From Pseudozobellia thermophila (GTDB lineage Bacteria; Bacteroidota; Bacteroidia; Flavobacteriales; Flavobacteriaceae), in the NCBI RefSeq assembly GCF_900141855.1, contig NZ_FQYU01000002.1, forward strand, positions 868,001 through 932,000: a stretch of DNA of 64,000 bases. Direction: 5' to 3'. Made by a program: the position numbers and the translations under genes. Below are positions 18,440 to 26,099 of this stretch, piece by piece (the stretch's first letter is position 1; each line of letters begins with the position of its first letter). The notes below the pieces were generated by a model. That model was given only the letters and a program-made list of their open reading frames with translations. It was not told where the DNA came from and ran no database searches.

Positions 18440-19066
18440 CTATAACATTCCACCAAAAAACACATGGCAGGCGATAAAGGCCAACACCGACATGATCACA
18501 CCTAAGAGGAAAACATCAAAGGATTTTCTCAAAAGTCCGTGTTTTCTATCAATGGATTTTCCGAGGTAATAAGTATCCTTGGCTATTGACCTGTAAAGGT
18601 CGTCGCCCTTGTAAATTAAGTCGGTCAATTGGTCGGAGTATTCCTCTTCCCCCATATCGCGGAAATTACCAAAATACAATAAATTGGAAGTTTTGGCCGT
18701 ACCGTGTTTGACCTCGGGACGCGTGGCCAACACTGCAAAATAGATTGAAATTAAATTGGTGAGCAGCAGCATCACCGCAGGAAAGATCAGATGCGGGTCT
18801 TTGTCCAATTGGCTTAACACCGTACCGATAATTATGGACAAAATAATGGCATTGATGGAAATTAGAATATTCGATTTTCGGTCGATCATTACGTTCAAGG
18901 TATAGTGGTTTTTCGATACCAATCGAAAAAGCGTCTCGGCACCACGCTCGGAACGCGGTTCTACTTTGGCCAACTTTTTCTTTAAGTACCTTAGCTTGTC
19001 CTTATCGATATTCAATTCGCCCGACAGGTATTCATCAATACATTTTTTCTTTTTTTTATCACTCAT
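18440..19066 (-). CDS. Stand-alone PycTM (Pycsar-effector-type) membrane protein
   Basis: A 208-residue protein that matches the PycTM domain, the transmembrane module of Pycsar antiphage effectors. Visible hallmarks: a short basic N-terminus, RGAETLFRLVSKNHYTLNVM (about 58-77), the helix following DRKSNILISINAIILSIIIG (about 82-101), a second helix (about 112-131), ATRPEVKHG, SNLLYFGNF, and a final helix near the C-terminus (about 184-205). Family members in Flavobacteriia usually carry an N-terminal HD phosphohydrolase domain; here that domain is missing and only about 57 residues precede the conserved part. It is the last gene of a three-gene operon behind a Rieske/glutamate-synthase fusion, with no cyclase beside it, so a defence role is not supported by context. 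Confidence 0.82.
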   Translation of the reverse strand: MSDKKKKKCIDEYLSGELNIDKDKLRYLKKKLAKVEPRSERGAETLFRLVSKNHYTLNVMIDRKSNILISINAIILSIIIGTVLSQLDKDPHLIFPAVMLLLTNLISIYFAVLATRPEVKHGTAKTSNLLYFGNFRDMGEEEYSDQLTDLIYKGDDLYRSIAKDTYYLGKSIDRKHGLLRKSFDVFLLGVIMSVLAFIACHVFFGGML

Positions 19067-19097
19067 TGGATGGGGTCGATTGGGTGTTCAACTGTAA

Positions 19098-19853
19098 TTA
19101 GAGGCTTCTATACTCTGCGATGCTTTCGTTAAAGAAGGCAGTGGCCCTTGCTTCGTCGACTTTCTCCATAGGCAGCACAGCTCCCTTAAAACCATCGTTC
19201 CTCCATTCCCCATTGCTTAGTGCGGAAAACTTGGAGGTGTCGATACCTTCATGCCCCCTATAGCCCGAAGCATAGAGGTAGAAATCGTCGATCATTGTAT
19301 CGGGAATGGCCATACCAAAACCAACCCCTATATTTTTTCCCGAGTTAATGGTTTCATAGCCTCCTATGTCAAAATGGTGGGGCCAAACGCGAATTGGGGT
19401 ACTTAAATTCATGGCATACACGACATTTTGCATAGCGTGCAAAGCAATTCTTCGATAGCCCAGCATCTTGCCCAACTGCTCTTGTGAGGGTTTCGAAAAG
19501 ACAAAATCATCGGTAATTCGATCATAGGGAAGGTCGTAATGAAGGTCGTACTTATACACCCTATCGGGCGAGAGGCCCTTTGTGAGCTCCGTTAACCAAT
19601 TTACAATTTCGCCGTGGGTCTTTCCGTCGAGTAGCAAGGTTGTCCGTACGGCATCATTAGATACCCAATGCAACGAAAATTGCAAATAGTCGAGTACTAT
19701 TTTGTTTCCCTCTTCATTGAGGGGCCAAGTTTCCAAAAATCCCTTTTGGGCATCGAATCCCAAATTGGTATGGCTGTCATCATCCTTTTTATCCAAGAAA
19801 CTAATTCCGGCGGTAGCCAAATATTGGGCCGCCAAGTGTATCATTTTTGTCAT
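19098..19853 (-). CDS. Conserved hypothetical protein with WPHHFD motif
   Basis: A 251-residue soluble protein with no signal peptide and no transmembrane helix. I do not recognise it securely; the phrase IRVWPHHFDIG (about 156-166) resembles proteins of the DUF5996 type as I remember them. Other conserved-looking stretches are LQFSLHWVSND and GVGFGMAIPDTMIDDFYLYA, which suggest a beta-rich core. It lies 12 bp after the Rieske/glutamate-synthase gene and 31 bp before the PycTM gene, all on the minus strand, so co-transcription is likely. Confidence 0.75.
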   Translation of the reverse strand: MTKMIHLAAQYLATAGISFLDKKDDDSHTNLGFDAQKGFLETWPLNEEGNKIVLDYLQFSLHWVSNDAVRTTLLLDGKTHGEIVNWLTELTKGLSPDRVYKYDLHYDLPYDRITDDFVFSKPSQEQLGKMLGYRRIALHAMQNVVYAMNLSTPIRVWPHHFDIGGYETINSGKNIGVGFGMAIPDTMIDDFYLYASGYRGHEGIDTSKFSALSNGEWRNDGFKGAVLPMEKVDEARATAFFNESIAEYRSL

Positions 19854-19865
19854 ATTCGTTTGCTG

Positions 19866-21479
19866 TTATGGGTTAATACCGGCATAGTTGATTCCCGTGA
19901 GTCTATGTATATCGTAATCGAAGGTTGACAGGTCGTTAAAATTGAACTTCGATATATCGTCGTGACCACAGGCCCTTGCGATTACCTTGATCAGCTTGTT
20001 GGTGGCATCAAAGAAATTATGCAGTTGTTTTGCGGAAGCATCAATGATCAGCCGACTCCGCAAAGACTCTTTTTGTGTGGCTATCCCGACCGGGCAATTA
20101 TTGCTTCCACAGGCACGCATTCCCAAACAGCCAATGGCCTGTAGGGCCGAATTCGAAACCGCTATGGCATCGGCCCCCATCATCAAGGCCTTGCTAAAAT
20201 CCTCTGCAATTCGCAGTCCTCCCGTAATAACCAGGGTCACATCCTTCGCACCTACCTTATCCAAATATTTTCTGGCACGGGCCAAGGCGGGAATGGTGGG
20301 TACATTAATGTTGTCCCTTAAAATAGTTGGGGCCGATCCCGTACCTCCTCCACGACCATCCAAAATAATATAATCTACCCCGACATCGAGAGCGAATTGC
20401 ATGTCTTTTTCGATGTGGCTGGCCGCTATCTTAAAACCTATGGGGATTCCACCCGTACGTTCCCTTACTTTCGCGGCAAAGGCTTTAAAATCGTCCACCC
20501 CGTGAAATTCGGGAAAGGTTGCCGGCGATATGGCCGTTTCCCCCTGCTTTAAGCCCCTTACCTCTGCAATCTCCCCGCTTACCTTGGTTCCCGGCAAATG
20601 GCCTCCCGTTCCTGTTTTTGCTCCCTGTCCCCCTTTGAAATGAAAGGCTTGGACCTTGTCCAGTTTATCCCAGGAAAAACCGAACTGTGCCGAAGCAAGT
20701 TCATAAAAATAACGGCTGTTGTTTTCCTGTTCCTGGGGCAGCATACCGCCTTCACCGGAACAAATTCCCGTTCCGGCCAGTTCGGCCCCTTTTGACAAGG
20801 CAATTTTAGCTTCCCGGGACAAGGCACCAAAACTCATATCGCTAACAAACAATGGAATATCCAAGATCAGCGGTTTTTTTGCCTTGGGCCCGATAACCAC
20901 CTTAGTGGCAACATCCATATCATCGAGCAAGGGCCTGCTGGCAAGTTGGGCCGGCAAAAACTGTATATCGCTCCATTTGGGCAGTGTATTTCTATCGACC
21001 CCCATTGATGCCGAGGCCCCATGGTGACCGAGGTTCCTTAATCCGTTTTTGGCCAATTCCTTGATATACCCCGTATACGGTTCGGTTTCCTCGGGGTGGG
21101 TATCTGCATAAGCGCCCAAATAGGCATCGCGATCGAAGGGCTGCGCATGTTTTTCCAAATAGGCATCAATCTCAATGGCATCGACAAATAACTGGCCATC
21201 GTTAACTTTAGTGGCAAATTTGTGAAGTACCTCATCGTTGTTATATTCCGAAACGCCCGTATCGTACCTATAGTCCCATCCGTGCACCCCGCAAATAAGA
21301 TTATGGCCGTCTATATGGCCATCGGCCATTAAAGCCCCCCGGTGCAAACACCTGCCATACAGTACGGAGAAATTATCATCAAATTTAACAACGACCAAAT
21401 CAAGACCATTGACCAGGGCGTGCTTGGGTTTTTTATTTTCGATCGATGCTATATCGGCGATTGCGATTGGTTTTTTCAT
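19866..21479 (-). CDS. Rieske domain fused to FMN-binding glutamate-synthase domain
   Basis: A 537-residue redox protein with two modules. Residues about 1-105 form a Rieske [2Fe-2S] domain with ligands C44, H46, C63 and H66 (C-x-H-x16-C-x2-H). Residues about 140-520 are the alpha/beta-barrel of the glutamate-synthase large subunit, with the FMN-site stretches DMSFGALSREAK, GGQGAKTGTGGHLPGTKV and DGRGGGTGSAP, and a C-x5-C-x4-C motif for a [3Fe-4S] cluster (CLGMRACGSNNC). The glutamine amidotransferase domain of a true GltB is absent. Such amidotransferase-less proteins are annotated as FMN-binding glutamate-synthase family; the real acceptor is unknown. The Rieske domain would provide the electron input, a plausible but untested reading. 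First gene of the operon with the WPHHFD protein and PycTM. Confidence 0.88.
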   Translation of the reverse strand: MKKPIAIADIASIENKKPKHALVNGLDLVVVKFDDNFSVLYGRCLHRGALMADGHIDGHNLICGVHGWDYRYDTGVSEYNNDEVLHKFATKVNDGQLFVDAIEIDAYLEKHAQPFDRDAYLGAYADTHPEETEPYTGYIKELAKNGLRNLGHHGASASMGVDRNTLPKWSDIQFLPAQLASRPLLDDMDVATKVVIGPKAKKPLILDIPLFVSDMSFGALSREAKIALSKGAELAGTGICSGEGGMLPQEQENNSRYFYELASAQFGFSWDKLDKVQAFHFKGGQGAKTGTGGHLPGTKVSGEIAEVRGLKQGETAISPATFPEFHGVDDFKAFAAKVRERTGGIPIGFKIAASHIEKDMQFALDVGVDYIILDGRGGGTGSAPTILRDNINVPTIPALARARKYLDKVGAKDVTLVITGGLRIAEDFSKALMMGADAIAVSNSALQAIGCLGMRACGSNNCPVGIATQKESLRSRLIIDASAKQLHNFFDATNKLIKVIARACGHDDISKFNFNDLSTFDYDIHRLTGINYAGINP

Positions 21480-21749
21480 ATAAACTTATTTGATTCGTAT
21501 GGATTCTATAAGATACCCCTTTTATTTTTTATAATAATTTTCCTACTCATTTCAAAAGTCAGGGCGGCCTCTCCCCCAAACTTTCTATACCGCCCTTACC
21601 GATGCCTACATTCCCGTTTCGGTGATGGGAGCACTTGCCCATAGACCGGGACACCACTTATAAAAGCAAGTACCAGCAAGCCTTTTTGTAAGACAGGAAG
21701 GGTTCTCCGCCTTTGTACGTATCGATTGAGGTTCAGTTTAAATATCGTT

Positions 21750-22496
21750 TTAATACAAGCGTACGATATCGGAATATCTAAAACCATTGGTCGGATCCAA
21801 TCCAAGGCTTTTTTCACGATAAAGTTCAATCGGCACCCCGATATCGCCGAGATACAGTTCACCTACCACAGCTTTCACCCCCTCAACGAACAGTCCCTTT
21901 TTGGGCATGGCCAAGGTCAAGGTAGCTGCGGCATCTATAGTGGCCCCGAAACGCCTTCCACTGGTCAGATCCAATCCCGATGGAGTGTCCAGTGCTATAA
22001 TCGGCACCTTTTGTCCGTTTGCCCAATGAATCATCGCAGCTGCATTACCACGCGGCTTGCCCTTTAAACTATAGCCTATGATTCCGTCGATGATGGCATC
22101 GGGCGACTTTTGGCCATTGATTTCACTTGCCAATTGAATGGAACCCCCCATCCTCCGTAAAATTTTATATTGATGTAAGGGGATGGGCGTAAACTTTTTA
22201 GCTTCAGCGGTAACAAACACCTTTACGTTGGCGCCCCAATTGTGTAAACGCCTTGCCGCCACCAATGCACCCCCGCCATTGCCGCCGGTTCCTGCCAATA
22301 CCACAATATTCTTTCCTTCTACGTCGCCGTTAAAAAATCGTTCCTTCGTAAGAATGGCCAAACATCGTCCCGCATTTTCCATCATTTGGATCAACCCAAT
22401 ATGATACTCATCCACCATCAGGCGATCTACTTCGATCATTTGAAGGGTGTCGATCTTTGGAAAATCGGTGTGGCTATTTTTTATATATGTACCCAT
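21750..22496 (-). CDS. nnrE: NAD(P)H-hydrate epimerase
   Basis: Interconverts the R and S forms of hydrated NAD(P)H so that the S-specific dehydratase can repair them; cytoplasmic metabolite repair. The 248-residue protein covers the YjeF N-terminal (Rossmann-like) domain only: ENAGR (about 40-44), the glycine-rich VLAGTGGNGGGALVAARRL (about 66-84), DGIIGYSLKG (about 137-146) and ALDTPSGLD (about 168-176). The dehydratase domain found fused in E. coli is absent and should be encoded elsewhere. It stands alone, 270 bp upstream of the Rieske/glutamate-synthase gene, and that gap holds no recognisable gene. Confidence 0.9.
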   Translation of the reverse strand: MGTYIKNSHTDFPKIDTLQMIEVDRLMVDEYHIGLIQMMENAGRCLAILTKERFFNGDVEGKNIVVLAGTGGNGGGALVAARRLHNWGANVKVFVTAEAKKFTPIPLHQYKILRRMGGSIQLASEINGQKSPDAIIDGIIGYSLKGKPRGNAAAMIHWANGQKVPIIALDTPSGLDLTSGRRFGATIDAAATLTLAMPKKGLFVEGVKAVVGELYLGDIGVPIELYREKSLGLDPTNGFRYSDIVRLY

Positions 22497-23058
22497 TGCA
22501 AAAGTTTAGCGCTGTTCCGTCGTTTTTAATTTTATAGGATAATTAAAGGGAGCGTTTTTTCAATTTACCACTCCCCTTTCGCCTCCACATTTGAAAAAAA
22601 CATAGAAAAACGTACCCGTACCTCCCAAGGCAAAAACCATTGTTGACCGTTTCCTCGGATATTTAGGTCGCACAAGCTTGGGTTTCCTTAACAAAAACCT
22701 GTTCAACGAACCCTATTAGGTGTTTTTTCAAGCCCCACGGAACACAGGTACCGATAAAAAGGGCGTTGAAAATTTCGGTTTTCACCATTGGAAAAATAAC
22801 GAAGCTATTATTGAAGTATATACCCCCTATCGATACTTCTCGATCCTTTTATTGGACTATTATGGTATTTTTATATGGATATGGGTACTACAGCCAATAA
22901 CGGTCCACAAAAATTTTACCATTCATTTACAAGGCCTTTTTATAAAAACATTCATTAAAAAATAAAAAAAAGCAGCTGGTTTTGTTAGGAACCGTTATAA
23001 ATACGTCTCTTTCTTTAAAGAAACCCAGAAAAAAGTGAAATCTAGAATCCATATATCG
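22497..23058. other. AT-rich intergenic region between divergent genes
   Basis: About 560 bp between the divergently transcribed epimerase and DUF547 genes. It is notably more AT-rich towards 22,800-23,000. An open frame at 22720-22965 (plus) has an unconvincing composition and no family resemblance. The region must hold both promoters, but I cannot assign boxes with confidence. Confidence 0.4.
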
Positions 23059-23862
23059 ATGAAGAAAATACTGATTATATACGGAACCCTCTTATTGGCC
23101 GGGGTGGTTTATGTAAACGATCGTTACGGACTCATGGCTATGGCCGGCTTAAAAGGTATGGGGCTTCCTGCCAAAACCGTACGGACCAGTTTGGAATTGC
23201 GCCATCAAAATACAAATTTGGTTGTCGATCATTCGCAGTGGACCGCATTGCTAAAAAAATATGTCGATGACAATGGACAGGTGGATTATAAGGGTTTTTT
23301 AAAGGATAAAGAGCAATTAAACGATTACCTGACCGCCTTGTCGAAGCAGGTACCATCGAACAACTGGTCGGTTCAAGAACAATTGGCCTATTATATCAAC
23401 CTATACAACGCGCAGACCGTAGCCTTGATCTTAAGGCATTATCCCTTGCGAAGCATTAAGGATATTGACGGCCCATGGACCACGGATTTTGTAAAAATCG
23501 GCGACAAAGAACTATCGCTCGGTGCTTTGGAGCACAGTATCCTCAGAAAAATGAACGAACCCCGCATCCATTTTGCCATTAACTGTGCTTCGGCCTCCTG
23601 TCCAAAATTGCTGAACGAGGCCTTTGTCCCCGAGAAATTGGAAAAACAGTTGGAAGAAGTGACCCGGGGTTTTATCAATTCCGAAAACAATACCATTACC
23701 CGCGATAACTTAGAGCTATCCCGGATCTTTAAATGGTACAAAGGTGATTTTGCGAACGGAAAACTCGTGTCGTACATCAACCCATATACGGAAATAGAAA
23801 TTGCGCCCAAGGCAAAGATCAAATACAAGGAATACGATTGGAGCTTGAACGAAAACAAGTGA
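23059..23862 (+). CDS. Exported DUF547 protein
   Basis: A 267-residue protein with an N-terminal signal/anchor helix (MKKILIIYGTLLLAGVVYV) and a DUF547 domain. Family hallmarks are AYYINLYNAQTVALIL (about 116-131), LSLGALEHSILR (about 162-173), IHFAINCASASCPKLL (about 179-194) and SRIFKWYKGDF (about 226-236). The conserved Cys-containing NCASASCP segment suggests an enzyme active site, but no activity is established. A GTG at 23035 would add eight residues; the ATG at 23059 begins the hydrophobic signal and is preferred. It is a single gene with no co-directional neighbour. Confidence 0.85.
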   Translation: MKKILIIYGTLLLAGVVYVNDRYGLMAMAGLKGMGLPAKTVRTSLELRHQNTNLVVDHSQWTALLKKYVDDNGQVDYKGFLKDKEQLNDYLTALSKQVPSNNWSVQEQLAYYINLYNAQTVALILRHYPLRSIKDIDGPWTTDFVKIGDKELSLGALEHSILRKMNEPRIHFAINCASASCPKLLNEAFVPEKLEKQLEEVTRGFINSENNTITRDNLELSRIFKWYKGDFANGKLVSYINPYTEIEIAPKAKIKYKEYDWSLNENK

Positions 23863-24137
23863 TTTTCGCTTCGCCTTGTCCGTTTTTTTAAGTGATGTTC
23901 CTTTTTCCTGAACGCCCCGATAAAGCCTTTAAGGCCCTTGTTCAGGTTGCCTTAAGCCCTACCTATTATTTACGGAACCCACATGACCAATAAAGTCCCT
24001 GAACTGTCTTGTCATGGCCATAAACGACAAATCCCCATATTTGATGGCCCATGGGGATTGGGTTTATTTATCCGGTTGGGTTACGGGCAAGCCCCTTAAA
24101 GACAGAGCAACCCATCGATAGCTGATTTCCCTTGGGA

Positions 24138-26090
24138 TCAAGGCCCTACGATCAACTTTATCCGCATAGTGCTTGCATGCCCCGGGAAGGTACAGACGAT
24201 CCAGTATTCCCCGGCCGAATTCGGCACCTCAAAATAAATGGTTTCTTGGGACCCTGGTTGAACGATTCCGGTATGGCCCAAGACCAGCTTCGAATCGGGT
24301 ACATAGTTCACATCGGCACCATCAAGGCCCAGATTCAAGGCCAATTGGGCCACTTTGTCCACTGATTCCACTCCCTTTTGCGTGATGACCAGATTGTGCA
24401 ACATGTCGTCGTTGTTCGTAAAGGTTATTTCCAACTTCGCCCCGCCTTTTACACGAAGTTCCTTTACATCATAGCGGAGTCCGGGCTCCGTGCCGATAAC
24501 CAATTTCCGATCCGGGCCCTTCGTCCATGTTAGGGGCATTTCATTCCTTCTTTTGGGTTGGTGGACCCCTTTTGCATCGGAACCGTTATCCAAGGGTTTT
24601 GATTTCAAGGTACCACCCGGGACTTCGTTAAGGGTATAATAGCCCGTAGGGTGAAGCAACTTTTCACCGCTTTGCGAACCCAGTAAAGGTATTTTTACCT
24701 GATGGATAAACCCAAGCCGCATCCCATTTATCCTTAAACGGACCGAAAGACCATCGTCGGCGACTTCGGCAGCTACCACTTCCGCCTTTCTCTGGTCGAC
24801 AATCGGACTCCCGTAAGTATTGTGATACAGGTAATTGAACGTGGTCACCTTATATTGTGAGACGTCCTCGCCCGCCTTTTTGTCGATCGGCTTGGTAAAG
24901 GTTATCAAAAAACCGTCGTCCTGGGCCTTTATGGTCTTCATTTCAAAGGGCGTCTTCCCCTTCCAGACCAGTCTTTGCAGGCCGAACATTTTTTTGCCGG
25001 TCGAGGCCCATCCCCTACTGGTCATCCCCACAAACATACTGTTGTCACTGCCCCAAAGCATGCGCAAGATACCCGAAGAGAAGCCTTCCACAAAAGGAAA
25101 AACGGCACCTTGGTATACGCCGTTTACCTTTTCCATAAAAACCCTCATGATCTTACTATGGCCTTGATCACCTACGAACATCTGACCTTCAAAGGGCCCG
25201 AATTTGCCCTGGGTGTTATCAAATACCATATCGGAAGTCGAGATGCCCAAAATGGTATGGGGCAACCAAATGGCGGGCACTTTTAATTCAGGAACCTTCT
25301 TGGCATACTCGTACATGGTGAGGCCGGATTGTTCCTCGATATCCTCCATTTTCAGGTCTAAGGGCGAATTCGGTTCGCCCGACCATACCAGGCCTTCGGG
25401 GTTACCGGCAAAATCGCCTTTTTCCAGATGGGTAATGCGTCCCGACCCTACCCAATCGCCTTGATTTTCGGAGTAAAATACATCGCCCGCATCATTGATC
25501 ACAAAGCCGGAGGGCGAGCGCAGTCCCGTAGCTATCGGGGTCATTTCCCCCTCGGGCGTAATCTTGAGCATCCAGCCCCGCCACTTGACCAAACTAGCCC
25601 CGTGTCCGATCCACGAGAGGTTCAAGGTAACGAGCATGTCACCGTTCTCCGTAAATTTGGGGCCATAGGAATAATCGTGGTAATTGCCGGACAAAGGCCA
25701 GGCATAGATTGTCTTATAGCTATCGGCGGTGCCGTCATTGTCCTTGTCGGTAATCTTGGTCAGCTCGCCCCGTTGGGCCAGATAAAAGCTGTTGCCCCTA
25801 TAGTTAAGGCCGAGCGGCTCGTGCATGCCATGGGCAAAAAGCGAGTATTGGGGATCCTTGCCATACGGTTTGTCTATTACCCAAAGTTCGCCCCTACGGG
25901 TGCAGACCGCAAGCTGGTCTTTGTCGGTAAGCGTCATGCCCCCTACCTCCAATACAATATCCTCGGGAATGGGCACGTCTTCAATGCCATAATATGCCGC
26001 CTCTTTCCTTGCCATTTCGGTCTGTGCCACTGCTGCCTGCACAAAACCGAAACATGTTACGATTAAAATAAACCTATATCCGATTTTCAT
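24138..26090 (-). CDS. Secreted sorbosone-dehydrogenase-like beta-propeller fused to a cupredoxin domain
   Basis: A 650-residue periplasmic protein. After a signal peptide (cut near VAAVAQTEM, about 20-24) residues 35-400 form a six-bladed propeller of the glucose/sorbosone dehydrogenase type (repeats include LTDKDQLAVCTRRGELWVID, FTENGDMLVTLNLSW and MVFDNTQGKFGPFEGQMFVG). The last 110 residues are an azurin/plastocyanin-like domain with copper ligands His in DMLHNLVI (about 573), C633, H638 and M642 in CTFPGHASTM. The fusion suggests that electrons from sugar or alcohol oxidation pass directly to copper. It lies 9 bp after the DUF1080 gene in one transcription unit. No substrate can be named, and quinone ligands were not identified. 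Confidence 0.85.
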   Translation of the reverse strand: MKIGYRFILIVTCFGFVQAAVAQTEMARKEAAYYGIEDVPIPEDIVLEVGGMTLTDKDQLAVCTRRGELWVIDKPYGKDPQYSLFAHGMHEPLGLNYRGNSFYLAQRGELTKITDKDNDGTADSYKTIYAWPLSGNYHDYSYGPKFTENGDMLVTLNLSWIGHGASLVKWRGWMLKITPEGEMTPIATGLRSPSGFVINDAGDVFYSENQGDWVGSGRITHLEKGDFAGNPEGLVWSGEPNSPLDLKMEDIEEQSGLTMYEYAKKVPELKVPAIWLPHTILGISTSDMVFDNTQGKFGPFEGQMFVGDQGHSKIMRVFMEKVNGVYQGAVFPFVEGFSSGILRMLWGSDNSMFVGMTSRGWASTGKKMFGLQRLVWKGKTPFEMKTIKAQDDGFLITFTKPIDKKAGEDVSQYKVTTFNYLYHNTYGSPIVDQRKAEVVAAEVADDGLSVRLRINGMRLGFIHQVKIPLLGSQSGEKLLHPTGYYTLNEVPGGTLKSKPLDNGSDAKGVHQPKRRNEMPLTWTKGPDRKLVIGTEPGLRYDVKELRVKGGAKLEITFTNNDDMLHNLVITQKGVESVDKVAQLALNLGLDGADVNYVPDSKLVLGHTGIVQPGSQETIYFEVPNSAGEYWIVCTFPGHASTMRIKLIVGP

Positions 26091-26099
26091 ATGCTTCGT

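Noticed and set aside
3800-19066. A Pycsar defence system made of the cyclase at 3800 and the PycTM protein at 18440
   Set aside because: The two genes are 14 kb apart, on opposite strands, and the cyclase is membrane-anchored, unlike the soluble PycC cyclases that sit beside their effectors.
22720-22965. Plus-strand frame of 81 codons in the AT-rich gap
   Set aside because: Low-complexity, AT-driven sequence with no sensible start context or homology.
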